Below are positions 46,236-58,189 of a DNA stretch of 64,000 nucleotides, one piece after another. The notes below the pieces were generated by a model, which saw only the letters and a list, made by a program, of their open reading frames with translations, had not been told where the DNA came from and did not search any database. Within the stretch, counting starts at the first letter, position 1. Every line of letters starts with the position of its first letter. Source of the DNA: Muscardinus avellanarius (Eukaryota; Chordata; Mammalia; Rodentia; Gliridae); the NCBI GenBank assembly GCA_963383645.1, contig OY726566.1, forward strand, positions 93,870,529-93,934,528. The letters are read 5' to 3'. Both the position numbers and the translations under genes were made by a program.

Positions 46236-46635
46236 TTGCAATGCGGCATACACAGAGAAATATCACAGAAAATAAAAAATCAGATGCTTTCCCTAATATG
46301 CAAAAACTAGGAAGAAATGGGTAATAGGAGGAAATCTAGTTGAAGAAAGGGCCCTATGGAGGTGCATTTAAGGTGACCAATCACAGGCGATGGAATAGGG
46401 AAGATGGAATTTCTTTAAAACACATGATGTACGTAAACAAATATATCAAAGTTAATTACTAAATCAAGCATAGGATTGAGGGAGGGGGAGGGAATGGGAT
46501 GGGGATTGGATAAAGGCTAATTGGATGATGTGTGCTTGGATATCCTCACAAGTCTTGTATTCCACTGTGATGTTTGACTACAATGCACCAATAAAAATAT
46601 ATTAAAAAATAAAGAGTTTTGTATTAAGTAAAAAA

Positions 46636-46705
46636 AAATTTTATATAGGGCTGGGGGTATAGCTCAGAGATAGAATGCCCCCAGGTTCAATCCCCAGTAC
46701 CCCAA
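46636..46705 (+). mobile_element. Older SINE, right part (continuation of 39960-40095)
   Basis: Begins AAATTTTATATAGGGCTGGG and carries the missing ID-like half to CAATCCCCAGTACC. AAATTTTAT is duplicated at the two break edges. Confidence 0.9.
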
Positions 46706-46761
46706 ACAAGTATGACTAACTTAATTTTCAGCTTTAGGTTATAGCATATCAAAGGAGAATT

Positions 46762-46980
46762 GTAAGCCAGGCATAGTGGCACACACTTATTATCCCAGTA
46801 CTTGGGAGGCTGAGACAGGAGGATTGCAGGTTTGCAGACAGCCTCAACTACTTAGTGAGGCCCTCTGCAATTTAGTGAGACCCTGTTTCAAAATAAAGAA
46901 TAAAAAATAGAGCTGAAGGTGTAGCTTTGAGATAGAATGCCCCTGGGTTCCATCCCCAGTACCGCAAAAAAAAAAAAAAT
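46762..46980 (+). mobile_element. SINE
   Basis: Complete older-type dimer with an A-tail. Confidence 0.87.
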
Positions 46981-47109
46981 TAAAAATTAAAATAAATAAA
47001 TAGAAAGGAATTATAACTGAATTTGAGTTGGATGTGGTCATTGAAGAGACATTAGGTCTCTGAGGGGAAAAAAATGACAGCACGTTCACTAGTATGAGGG
47101 ACAGTTAAC

Positions 47110-47745
47110 TCATGTATTAGTCTGTTTTCTGTGGCTGCAATAAATACCTAAAACTGGGTACTTTATAAAGAAAAGAGGTTCATGTAGCTCACAGTTCTGC
47201 AGCACCAGCACCTTGGCTGTGTCACAGTATTGCAGAGAAACATAAAGAGAGCTGGCCGCATGCTAAAGGGATACCACAGTGAGGCAGGAAGCCAGAAAGA
47301 TCCAAGAGCCATCTCGCTAGTTATTTATAACAGACCTTTTTTTTTTTTCCTTTTTTTTTCTTTTTTACCTTTTTTTCCCTTTTGTTTTGGTTTTGCAGCA
47401 CTGAGAATGAAACCTTCAAGCTACACCCCTGGCCCTATTTTTCATTCTTTATTTTGAAACAGAGTCTCACTGAGTTGCAAAGGGCCTCAGTAAGTGGCTG
47501 AGGCTGTCCACGAACCGTGATCCTCCTGTCTTAGCCTCCCAAGTACTGTGATTACAAGTGTGCGCCACCATGCCCGGCTTATAACAGACTCTTCTAAAGG
47601 TTCCATGAGAACCTCATGAATCCCTTCTTGTGTGCTAAGCACTGCCCAGCGGGCCCCATCTAGGGTCCACCACCTCATCACCGCCACACTAGAGACCAAT
47701 TGCCAGCACATGAACCTGTAGGGGACACACCCAAACCACAGCACA
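47110..47745 (-). mobile_element. MaLR-type LTR (MST/MLT1-like), antisense, split by a SINE
   Basis: TATTAGTCTGTTTTCTGTGG and ACTTTATAAAGAAAAGAGGTT at the left, and GGGGACACACCCAAACCACA at the right, are features of mammalian MaLR solo LTRs read in reverse. A SINE in antisense (47340-47578) is inserted with the duplication TTATAACAGAC on both sides. No viral reading frame is present. Confidence 0.6.
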
Positions 47746-47784
47746 CAATTGGGCAGAAGTATGCTTTAAAAAAAAAAAAAAAAC

Positions 47785-47960
47785 ACTACATGGTGGCGCA
47801 TGCTTGTAATCCCCGTGCTTGGGAGGCGGAGACAGGAGGATTGCCCTGGTTCGGAGCCAGCCTCGCTGGCTTAAGAGACCCTGTTTCCAAATAAAAATAT
47901 AAAAATAGGTCTGGGAGTGTAGCCTGGACGTAGTAGGGCTTCCAGGAACCCCAGTACCAC

Positions 47961-48002
<42 letters not shown>

Positions 48003-48003
48003 C
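47785..48003 (+). mobile_element. Young SINE with an (AAT)n tail
   Basis: Young-subfamily sequence without its first bases, ending in about 13 AAT units (47962-48003). Confidence 0.88.
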
Positions 48004-48989
48004 CTTTCTTAAAAAAAAACTAGCTTTTTGGTCTGGAAATTAAATCTCATTATTCAATAGTCCAGACACAGGGGTGAACTGTTGCCAATTCAGCGCTAGT
48101 TCTCTCATCTAACCTCACCCTTGTGCCAGGAAATCTGGTGATGGAAAATCTTCATTTTCCATCACCTTTGCCAGCAGGTTCTGAGATGGGTTCCTCTAAT
48201 GTGAGATTTGGAAGCAGTAATAAATCAGACATCACACGTGTGGCCTGTGTGGAGCTGCCATGTTGTAGCCACTTCCCCTTAGTTCCCTTCACTTCCTTCA
48301 GTGGCTGGACCAGCCCTGGTCTGCCTGCCTCCTACGAAAATTAAACAACCGGGTTAAGCGCCGAAGCTTGGGTTTCTATTACATACAAGTAAACAGAATC
48401 CCAATAAAATCTGGAGAGAAAGGTTGAACATTTTCATTCTCTGAAACGATCACACAGACATCTGCAGAGATTGGGGATACGAGGTCATGTAGTGGATAAC
48501 GGAGAAGGCTGACTCCATTCGTGCCAAAGACACTGAATCACTGGGGCGGAACACTCTGGTACTGACCTTGTAGAACACGGAAGGTTTATTACCAACGTAT
48601 AAATTCAGGCATTTATCCAAGTAGATGAGATAACATAATTTAAATGCTTTCTGGGACAGAACTTGAAGAAACTAAAGGAGCAGTTAACACGTACATTAAG
48701 CATTCTGTAAATTACGGCGGTTTAATCAAACCATTGATAGAGTCTTTGGGATTTAATTATCTCTTTCTATACTGTACTCTTGATATTGTTGATTAACCTG
48801 AAAGTTGTATGCTTCAATTACCAGGAAAAAAATATGGATACTTTCTGATGAGAACATTTTAAAACCACAATTGTTTCAGAGTTCTGTTTTGCTACCAATT
48901 TTCTGGGTTTTTTTTTCTTGATTGTATTAAGATCACAGTTCTTAGAGAAGAAACAGTATATGAACACATGCCATCATGGTAACTGGATC
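48004..48989. other. Unique intergenic sequence
   Basis: No gene or repeat recognised. Confidence 0.45.
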
Positions 48990-49253
48990 CAAGCCAGGCA
49001 TGGCGGTGCATACCCGTAATCCCACAAGTGGAGGATCACAGGTTCAAGCAACTTAGTGAGACCCTGTTTTGAAAAGAAAAAAATAGTCGGATGTGGTGGC
49101 ACATGCTTGTAATCCCAGTACTTGGGAGGCTGAGACAGAAAGATCAAAACAACTTGTGAGACCCTTCGCAACTTTAGTGAGACCATTTCAAAATACAGAA
49201 TAAAATAGGGCTGGGGTGTAGCTTGGAGAATGTCCCTGGGTTCAGTTCCCAGT

Positions 49254-49298
<45 letters not shown>

Positions 49299-49322
49299 GC
49301 ACGCACGCACGCACACACACGA
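48990..49322 (+). mobile_element. Two SINEs and a (CA)n/(CACG)n tail
   Basis: A shortened SINE lies at 48990-49080 and a second at 49087-49255. The tail of the second became a CA/CACG microsatellite (49256-49322). Confidence 0.85.
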
Positions 49323-50336
49323 CAGAAAAAGATATTTAGCAAATAGAGTCCTATGCCAAGAAAGATGGTATAATTTCATAACTGAAATTCTAGAGAGAGC
49401 ATCATACAGTGACTGAAGGCCAGATTCTAGAACCAGTCTGCAAAGGTTCAAACCCAGATGACTCAGATACCCTTGAGCAACTGAGGCAAGTTAGGTAGGT
49501 CCTCTGTGCCTGTTTCCTTGTCTGTAAAACAGGAATACTTCCCTTGCATCTGTGAGTTACCATGAGGGGCAAGTAAGTTAACATGAGTATGATGTTACAT
49601 ACACGGCAAAGAGATGCTTACAGTTATTACCATGTTATTCTAGTCTATTGCTGGAATGAAACATCCACAATGTTAAAGATTCTGGAAAACAGACCCAGAT
49701 GTGCAGCCTTCACGAAAGGAGTGGGTTTATGCAGTAAACTTCATCCAGAGCTATTACAGGAAATAATAAATTCTAGCCATTATAATCATAAGCTTGCTTA
49801 GCTTTCAAATGCATTTGTGCATAATGGTGTCATAAGTAATAACGGAGCCATATGCTGGATTCCTGAAGTGCTGATTAAGAAACAATCAGGCATTAAAATA
49901 ACTTAATTTTAATGATGAGATGATTTTATTAATTTGCAGATAAAGAACATCACTGAAAAGCTTTGATTATTAACAAATATTTGCATAGCCAGATGTGCTT
50001 GTTTTTCCTTTTAAAGAGAATTTTTGACACGAACACACATTCAATTATTCATTGATCCGTACTCATTTGGGATGGTTTATTGAATGCTGAATATAAGACA
50101 GGACAAATAAGTCAGGTCTTCGCTGACACCTGCCCATGCACTAACAGCTCTTAGCAATGAGGGAGATTTTGGGCAGAGAGGCTGCTGCATTACCTGCAAT
50201 TGTACTTTGTTGCTGGTACCAGAACCTCAGGGCAAGTGTAGAAGACTGCTCCGTTGATGAGACTATACAATCTGCTGAAGTTGAACTAAACTATAATCTC
50301 CCAAGGGGTTCTTTACCCTTTTTCAGGCTTGCAGTT
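49323..50336. other. Unique intergenic DNA, possible conserved noncoding element
   Basis: Bases 49840-50050 are AT-rich with many ATTA/TAAT cores and no repeat signature. No exon was seen. Confidence 0.4.
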
Positions 50337-50396
50337 TCAAACATTTACTGGGGATCGAACCCAAGGGCTAACTCTGAGCTATATTTCCAGCCCTTT

Positions 50397-50427
<31 letters not shown>

Positions 50428-50745
50428 GGTGGTACTGGGTTTCCTGGAAGCCCTTCTACCTCTGGGCTACACTCCCAGACCTATTTTTACATTTTTATTT
50501 GGAAACAGGGTCTCCTAAGCCAGCGCGCACGGCTGGCTTCGAACCTGCGCGATCCTCCTGTCTCTGCCTCCCAAGCGCGGGGATTACGAGCGTGCGCCAC
50601 CACGCCCGGCAGCCCTTTTGATTTTGAAACGGGTTCTCACGAAGTTGCTGAGGGTCTTGCTAAATTGCTGTGGCTGGACTCCAACTTGCAATCCCCTTCT
50701 CAGCCTCCCCAGCACTGGGATTACAGGGGTGCCTTGCACTTGGTT
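50337..50745 (-). mobile_element. Older SINE split by a young SINE
   Basis: An older antisense SINE (50337-50398 and 50627-50745) is interrupted by a young antisense SINE (50403-50611). AGCCCTTTTGATTTT is duplicated at the two edges. Confidence 0.92.
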
Positions 50746-53524
50746 TCTCTAACATTGTACGAGTTCAACCTGCTCTGTGGCTTCATGACTTGAGAGTGAA
50801 GGGGCTTCAGACGACCATTCTAACTTGCAATTTCTGGCTTAGAACCACTTAAAAACATCCACCCTGTCCTTCTGATCAATGTGTGTAGCAATTTTTAAAG
50901 AGATCAATTTTAATTATGCTGTATTTGGTGCAAAATCTTTTTTCTTGTGTTTTGTACTTGGGAACTACTGCATAATATAATTAAAAATAAATGGGCATAG
51001 TAAACTTTTGAAGTGGCTTTCGTGTCCAGGTCTATGTAAAAGCTGCATATTAAAGAGGACTGGCCGTTGTAGCACTACGAACGTCAACGTATTTCTATTA
51101 AGGCAAAGTGGTTTGGAGATTTGCTACAGATAATTGCCATCAACCTCGGGAACTTCCAAGAGTAGGCTGATCCACTTTTAAGTCTCTGAAGCAGAAAGAG
51201 TCCCAGAGCTGGAGAAGCGGCCTCTTACTGATCCAGCTGCGAGGCTTCAGGAAGACAGGCTGCTGACAATGGTTCTTGTAAAACGTCCCACCTCTGCTAT
51301 ACAAGGTAAAACTTGGAAAGCCTTTGACACGGCACACAGGCACTTGAAAGGCAATGGAGATTAGCAACACCTGCATAAAATGTTATCACTTTTATTAAGA
51401 AACAATGCGTGTGCAATCCAAAATAGAAACCAGATGTCTGATGAGTTGTTTCACAAGGTAAAAAAAAAAAAAAATGGCTCTTTATAAGAAATGATGGTAA
51501 AAAGACTCATTCAGTTTGGCAAAACATTTTATTCATGAAATCTCCTTTTTCTCCTTAACTCTACTCAAATAACTCCTAAGGCTGGAAGCCGCTGTTTGAT
51601 ATTTACACAGCTCAAAGTCTGAATACTCGCTAATGTCTTTTGGCTGTACTACATGCTTGGCTGCCACCTTCTTCCCTCCTCCCTGATCTTTGTTCTTAAA
51701 AAGGTAATGCTTTCCCTCCCGCCCCGTAATTTGTTAGGAAAAGTGTACTTCTAAAATCAGCCTCTTTTTTTTTGGAGGATGAGGCCTTTCTCTGGAAGGA
51801 AAGTAGATAGCACAGAAATGACTGTGATTATAAGTGACACAAAAGATGTTTTTTATGGCACTGGGGACTAACCGCTGTCTCTCTTTGGTTCACAGAAAAC
51901 TTCCCTACATCTCAAAAGGTATAAATAATTCAGTGTGCCAAAGGAATCATCACAACTTTATTCTTTGGTGTGGGCCTTCTTCTGAGGCCGGCAGAGCTGG
52001 CTTTCTTCTCCTGTCTCTGGCTCCCCCCTTTGGCAGGATGGGTAGCAATTCCAGGAGGCAAAGCTCCTGGGAGGTGTCTATCTCAGTGTGATACTGAGGA
52101 CAGACAGGTAAAGACAACACTTTCAGACAGCAGCCAGTGCACACTAAGCGCACCAGCTAAGGAGAGGTGAGGGTGGGGCGGGTCACCCCAGGGAGCCACT
52201 TCAAACCTCAGGGCCATCACTGCTGATAGGCATCGCCTTCCACTTTCTTCCTGAGCACCAAATATGTAAGGTGCTAAATATATTATGCTTATGCTCTCCT
52301 TCCTGCCACCAGGCAATCGAGAGCAAAGGGCTGAGGAGCAGGTTGCGTCCTATAGCCAGCTCCCAATGTCTCTCCATCCTGCCTTTGCTCAGAACCTCTG
52401 GGATGTTTCTCCTTTCTTGCCAACCAGCTGATGAGGACTGGGAACAGGCATCAGGAACTATTACGAAGTTTCTCGGGGAGTTGAGGGAGGAACAGATCTT
52501 GGCAATATTCATTTATTCACGAAACACAAGCCAGACACCATGCTGGGGGCTGGCAATGCAGAAATGAATTTGATCCCTGACCCCCTCCTGGAATGTCTAC
52601 CATGAGGAAATTGCGGGAAAGAACATACTAGAAGCCAAAGGCAAGGGGGGCCAGTCTCCTACCCCAGCTCAAGACATGGTGAACTTATTTCAAGGCCAAT
52701 GACTAGATCATGTACTTGTGAATATTGTTTATGATCATTTTCAAATATCACACCAATCAATAGCAATAATGGATAAATTTGATCTACATTGACAGTTCTT
52801 TCAATCTAAGAGTGCCACAGATAAGACTGAGTCACATTTTTCAGAAGACAGCCATTAAGGCTAAACCACTTTGGTTTTCTAATAAGGGCAGAATTACTTC
52901 ATATTCTATTTGCTCTGAGCCAAAGAGAGACAAAATAGAACGTAGGCTCTTGCTTCAGACGTCTGTGTGGCCTTCTCCACGTGTATTTGTGTAGCTACAG
53001 AGGTCAGTGCCAACTGGTCTACCAGTGGACATGCCCGCTGACTGCCCAGTGCTGGTCTGGTTCAGTGGTTTAGAATTATTCCTGACCTAACATTTTTCAT
53101 TTCTCCCATCCATGCGAACCTGTTATTACTGAAAGAAACCAGATAAAGGTAGGGTACGAACCGCCAAATAAGAAAACTACGGCTTCCCAAATGAAGGGAA
53201 TGGTGGCAGACTCTCAGTCCCCACTCTGGGCTGTAACAGTGCACAAGGGTTTCCGCACCACCCTGCATCCTTACACTCAACTATACAATGTTCATATGCT
53301 CTGCCAGATTCTCACCCACACATACGCGAATGCTTGGAATTGATTCTTAAAGAGTATACAACAAAAATACATGACACACAGAGAGAAATGCCCTGCAAAA
53401 ATCCACAGAAACATCTGGAAGCTCCAAAAGAACAGAGGCGAGACTGTAAGTATAGCTCAGTAGAGAATAGTCCCTGAGAAGGGAGGCTGCCGGGAAGAAA
53501 CTGGGGGTGGGAGGTAGGAAGTGA

Positions 53525-53613
<89 letters not shown>

Positions 53614-54331
53614 GGAGAGAGGAAGGAGGAGGAAAGGTGCTCAGGAAACGATACAAGATATGTATTAGAACCCTGTAAAAATATGTCATCTTCCCAGAAG
53701 AACAGAAGAGGTGGGTGAGTTATGGGTGGTACAGCTCAACTTGGCTTTAATGGTTTTCATCTGCTTCTAACGCCTACCAAATTAAAGTACTGCAACAAAA
53801 ATTCCACTTTGGCCAAAAAGGCAGAAAGGGGAAAAAGAAAACAAAGCAAAACAAAAACACTATTTACATTGTGTCTATAAATACTTTGGAACTTGATATA
53901 AACTCATCAAGTGATGGTTGTTTTAGTTGGATGATAAAAAAATAAAATAAAATTTAAAAAGAACAAAAATAAATTACTGACAAAATGAAAAATATAGCAT
54001 TTCTAATGTAACAGAGCCTTCGCAAAGAATATGCAGGTATTAATATCTTTCTAACACCCACTGTCTTCTCCTGTTACCTCCTCTATTACACAAGTCACAC
54101 TGTTATATGAGGACATAGGGCATGTGCATTATAGTTTATAGCTAGTGTCCTTCGTTAACTGATTTTTTACTCTAGGGTAGAGGTGTGGATGGCTTAAATA
54201 CTAAACTCTTTTATAAACAAACTATGTATCTCTGAAGCAAAAAAGTACATAGTACTGACAGAGAAAGAGGAAAGGCATCTTAGAGACATTTCTCCTCCAG
54301 TTGAGTATGAGTCTGGTTATCTATAAAACAG
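50746..54331. other. Intergenic unique DNA with a (GA)n array
   Basis: Repeat-poor apart from a (GA)n array at 53526-53610. Small frames at 51140-51376 and 51834-52567 have no splice context. Alternative AATAAA signals for the minus strand are visible as TTTATT at 51391 and 51528. Confidence 0.4.
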
Positions 54332-54337
54332 TTTATT
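54332..54337 (-). terminator. Candidate poly(A) signal for SLC35B4
   Basis: AATAAA on the minus strand, about 2.45 kb past the stop codon. Other AATAAA copies exist further on, so the true cleavage site is not determined. Confidence 0.3.
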
Positions 54338-54447
54338 TATCCTTTTAATAAAGGTTGGGGGAAAATTCAAACCTGGATTGAAAAATAAGTTAACCAAGGG
54401 AAATAAAAAAAAAACTTAACTGCAGGTTAAAAAAAAAAAGTATTCAC

Positions 54448-54618
54448 AGCTGGATGGGGTGGCTCATGCTTGTAATCCCAGTACTTGGGAGGCTAAGACA
54501 GGAAGGTTGCAGGTTCAAGGCCAGCCTCAGCAACTTAGTAAGATCCTGTTTCAAAACAAAAATAAAATAAAATAGGGCTTGGGGTGTAGCTTGGAGGTAG
54601 AATGCCCGAGTTCAATCC

Positions 54619-54662
<44 letters not shown>
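54448..54662 (+). mobile_element. SINE with a (CA)n tail
   Basis: Older-type dimer ending in GTTCAATCCCTAGTAACAC and about 18 CA units. If the SLC35B4 3'UTR reaches 54332, this SINE lies in it in antisense. Confidence 0.88.
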
Positions 54663-54668
<6 letters not shown>

Positions 54669-56789
54669 GATGTCTGCCAGACACACTTCCTTATATCTAG
54701 CTTCCAGGGAGAAAAAACAACTCACAGGACATTTCAGGCATTCTGCTCCTTTAAGTGTTCCTTTTACTATACAAGTGGTCTAATCTATTATTGTCCATAT
54801 ATACCCTTATTATTATTTTGTATGAATAAATAAGACTTGCAGAGGTATACATACTTAAGAACAGACATACTCTAAAACCAAAATCTAAAGCCGAAGGCCC
54901 ACTTAAGTCCTGACTGCATATATCAAACTGCCTCGAATAACTACAAATTATAATTCTTCCCATCAAAATAAAAAGGGTGTCCTATGTTATGTAAGGCTAT
55001 GTCCTATTAGGCTTTACCAGAGACTCCAGGTATGCAGCAAGCAAACAGTCCCTAGGGACAGTCTTCTATTCAGTGATAAGGAGAAAAAGTAGCTTTTGTT
55101 GGTTTAAGAGGCTATTTAACACTTGGTATTTATGACACCATTAGTCCAAGGAGCTCCACATATTTCAAAGCAAGTAGCTTTTGAGTTCATGAATGGGTTC
55201 CAATCTAATTCAGCATCTTTGAGAACAGACTATTACCGGCACTCAGAAGTTGTCCATGCCCAGAAGGACAAATCAGCCTGTAAACCCGGGGACTTTGGGG
55301 GGGAAACAGTATCCGTATTTTATGTAAAAAGTGAGGAAGCTTAACTGCTTTTCCCTAGCGACCCAATGGTTGAGGACACTTCCCTTCACTGTCGCCACTT
55401 AGACCCATCAGAGAATGTCTCCAGACAGTGGAATAAACAGCCAGGAGCGAGCCCAGGGGACCCAGAGAGCCACATCTCAATTTAAGAATCATCTGCATCG
55501 GGCAAAACATGACAGGTCTTGGTCTATATGCAGAAAGTGGCGGGTCTAGATGCTTACAGAAGAGTTTGTACTTGAGAGATGTGAAGAGGCTCTGGGACCA
55601 AGTAGAGGAAGAGGAACTAGGAGACACTTCCGTGCTCTTCAGCTGCACACAACCGCAGTAGCGCACGCTCACCGGCAGTGCTGCTCTTTCCCACCATCAC
55701 CCTGGGTGAGAACAACCAACCCTTGAGTGATTAGCAAGAGAAATGTGTGCACCTGTATTAAAGGGCATGTAACCTGCCCCTAATACTCACCAAGAACATT
55801 AGGACACCTTATAGGAAAAAGAGAGTAACTTTGGAGTAGAGACTTTTACAGATTTATACATCACACCCACACCCACCTGACTGGCCCGGACTCCATCAGA
55901 GCAGACAGAGCTGAACCTCCGGTGTGGAGCCTTTCACACTTACCCTCCCATGTGGGACCTGCCCTGTGGCTCTCTGGCTGCTGAGCAGGGTCTGCTGAAC
56001 TGGGTTGTGCTGCTGGCCCCCCTCAGAGACAGGCTAGCAGGCTCTGTGTGCAGAACTGAGGGAAAAGTCTCCTTCCTGATTCACACACAACTTTTCTTTC
56101 TTAACTAACACTGTGCCATGAGATGCAGCTGGATTGTTCTAAGCACAGAAAGCAGTAGATGGGAAAGCACCTGACGTTTGCATAGAACAACAACAAAGAA
56201 AAGCAAATGTGAGAAAAGGGAGGAGTCCACTGGTCTGCTCCAGGGACACCAGGACGAGGTGCACAGGGACAAGCACCTCCTTCCCGAGGTCCAGCCCCAT
56301 CGTTCCCGGGCTGAGTTCACTCGGCCGCTCAGGTGTTCAGTGGATAGTGGAGCCTGGAACACCTAGAGATGAGGAGAGGACAGGAGAAAAGGGACACAGC
56401 CACAGGAAGGACAGGACAGTTAGGGCAGAGAATCATCAGAACAACAAGGGTGTGATCTTGTCTGCGATCTTGGATAAAAAACTAGCAGCTCTCAGGCTTA
56501 GAACTCAACAAATGAGTATAGTTCTGAATATTCTGGTAGACAAAATAGAAACAGCAAATAAACAGGCTGTTCAACAGGACAGAACTACTCTTTTTTTTCT
56601 ATTTTAGGGTTGAGTGATGTCTACTCAGTCTACAAACACCGACTAGATAGCCAAGAGAAATTAGACTCCCTCTTTCTGAGGAACCTCTGGGGCACCTCTG
56701 GTTCAGTACTGGAGCGATTCAACATTAGCCAGGTGAGATGGCGCCCGAGGGCTCCCTCACACACCAGGGCCTGCTGCTCCGGGCCGCTC
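54663..56789 (-). other. Probable SLC35B4 3'UTR
   Basis: Repeat-free sequence directly after the stop codon on the minus strand. Its extent is inferred only from the candidate poly(A) signal. Confidence 0.45.
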
Positions 56790-57036
56790 TCAGTTCATCT
56801 TGTCATCCTTGTGTAGTTGACTTCTTGTGGTCCTGAGGTTGTTCCATACTTCTGTGTACATTAAAGTCCCAATGAACACGAACAAGGTGCCCACCCAGTG
56901 CCACAGCGTGAAGGAGTTCTGGAAGTACCAGATGGAAAAGATGAGGCTCACAAACTTGCGCAGAGTCACCACCAGCGTGACCGTGAGGGAGGCGCACTCC
57001 GTCGTGAGGATGAACACGCCCCGGATGCACACGTAC
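56790..57036 (-). CDS. SLC35B4: SLC35B4, terminal coding exon
   Basis: SLC35B4 is a multi-pass Golgi/ER antiporter that carries UDP-xylose and UDP-N-acetylglucosamine into the lumen for glycan synthesis. This exon starts with G at 57036, which completes Gln, then encodes YVCIRGVFILTTECASLTVT, VTLRKFVSLIFSIWYF and HWVGTLFVFIGTLMYTEVW, covering the last two to three membrane segments. A polar tail ends KDDKMN, with TGA at 56790-56792. The lysine-rich end matches the ER/Golgi-retrieval type of tail known for the family. The acceptor CGGGCCAG lies 11 bases after a U12 branch-site match TACCTTAAC. Confidence 0.96.
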
Positions 57037-58076
57037 CTGGCCCGGAGTTAAGGTAGTTGTCTGTTAACTTCTGGCATGACTCTTTGCTTAAAGTTTCACA
57101 GTCTGAGAAAACACGAGTCTGAACGGCTGCTCGGAGGCTCTTCCTCAAGAGAAGGTCCTACGGGAAGCCTGTTCCTCATCGCAGCCCCGATCCCAACTAG
57201 AAACTACCTGGCGACCTCTGTTATTATTCTGGATTATTCCTATAGTTTATAACAAAGATCACCTCTGAAGTCAAAGGTCACCCACATGAAGAGGGTGACC
57301 CGGTCAGTGAGGATAATCCCATCCACTTTTTTTTTTGGTCTGGTCATGTCCCCAGCTTCTTCGCCCTCTCTTTCAAAAATGAACTCACTCTATGAGGTGA
57401 CCTCAGAAGAACGAGGTCAATTTCAATACATTTCATGAATTCAAAGTCTTAGTAACTTTTATAAAAATGAATTTATGGTTATTAAAAAGAACTATTTTTA
57501 ATAAATTAAGTTTTTCTTAATTTGGAATTTCTTTCAGAACTTTCTAGCCGCTGTGACCACTGGAAATATATAAGAATATCAGAGAGTCTCAGATAAAAAT
57601 CACAGATCATTCAGGCCATACATTAGTTTTTAGCAAGTTAGTAGGCTCCCCTGCTTCTACCCAGAGCATTCCCCTCTACCTTCCTGTGACTCACCGACCC
57701 ACTGCACCACCAGCTCTCCGCCCTCTGCACACCTGTCTCCCACTTACTAAAAAAATCAGGGCAGCCGGGAGTGGTGGCGCACGCTTGTAATCCCCGCGCT
57801 TGGGAGGCAGAGACAGGAGGATCACGCAGGTTCGAAGCCAGCCATGCGCGCTGGCTTAGGAGACCCTGTTTCCAAATAAAAATGTAAAAATAGGTCTGGG
57901 AGTGTAGCCCAGAGGTAGAAGGGCTTCCAGGAACCCCAGTACCACCAAAAAAAAAAAAAAAAAAATCAGGGCAAAAACCAAATCATGTCCCCACACCATC
58001 AGAAGAGAAGGATGAACATGTCTATCCAAGACATCATGGAGGGGACTCGAGTACGACAAGGAAGTTCAAAGGATAC
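57037..58076 (-). other. SLC35B4: U12-type (minor spliceosome) intron of SLC35B4
   Basis: The donor is CA|GTATCCTTT, the full U12 GT-subtype consensus. The branch site TACCTTAAC differs from TTCCTTAAC at one base and lies 11 bases from the AG. Splicing at these sites restores ITQYVCIRG across the joint. There is no T-rich tract before the AG, as expected for U12 introns. A young SINE (57755-57965) is inserted in antisense to the gene. Confidence 0.9.
57755..57965 (+). mobile_element. Young SINE in the SLC35B4 U12 intron
   Basis: Full young-type copy with A-tail. AAAAATCAGGGCA flanks it on both sides (about 57746 and 57962). Confidence 0.9.
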
Positions 58077-58152
58077 TGAGTGATGACATTCACGAGGAGG
58101 TAGAACCACATGATGGGCATCGTCGCACCGACGACGGGAACTTCGTAGAGCT
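58077..58152 (-). CDS. SLC35B4: SLC35B4, penultimate coding exon
   Basis: Two bases, 24 codons and two bases lie after acceptor CGTTGCAG and before the U12 donor. The exon reads LYEVPVVGATMPIMWFYLLV then NVIT. This is a lumenal loop running into a membrane segment, and the encoded MPIMWFYLL is highly characteristic of the transporter. The opening AG joins G of the exon at 59473-59548 to make Glu. Confidence 0.95.
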
Positions 58153-58189
58153 CTGCAACGATCGTGAGGAAATACAGTCACAATGGTAC

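Larger units (their letters stand above)
42228..46625 (+). mobile_element. Composite SVA-like retroposon, copy B (longest)
   Basis: A leader with GCAGAAGATGGCTGTGGCC is 5'. About four ~165-175-bp monomers follow (42831-43500), then a segment of 43500-43760 that is itself related to 42585-42790. Next come the embedded SINE (43773-43981) and about 44 minisatellite units (44034-46235). The 3' end contains CACCAATAAAAATATATT and an A-rich terminus. It is collinear with copy A but in opposite orientation, and its minisatellite is nearly four times as long. It starts within 20 bp of the 5' end of copy C, so the two form a head-to-head inverted pair. Confidence 0.87.

Noticed and set aside
51140..51376. 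Minus-strand frame with VKGFPSFTLYSRGG resembling a thioredoxin-fold motif
   Set aside because: The likeness is a few residues only, no CxxC motif is present, and no flanking exon was found.
53312..53718. Frames across 53526-53610
   Set aside because: These are products of a (GA)n microsatellite.
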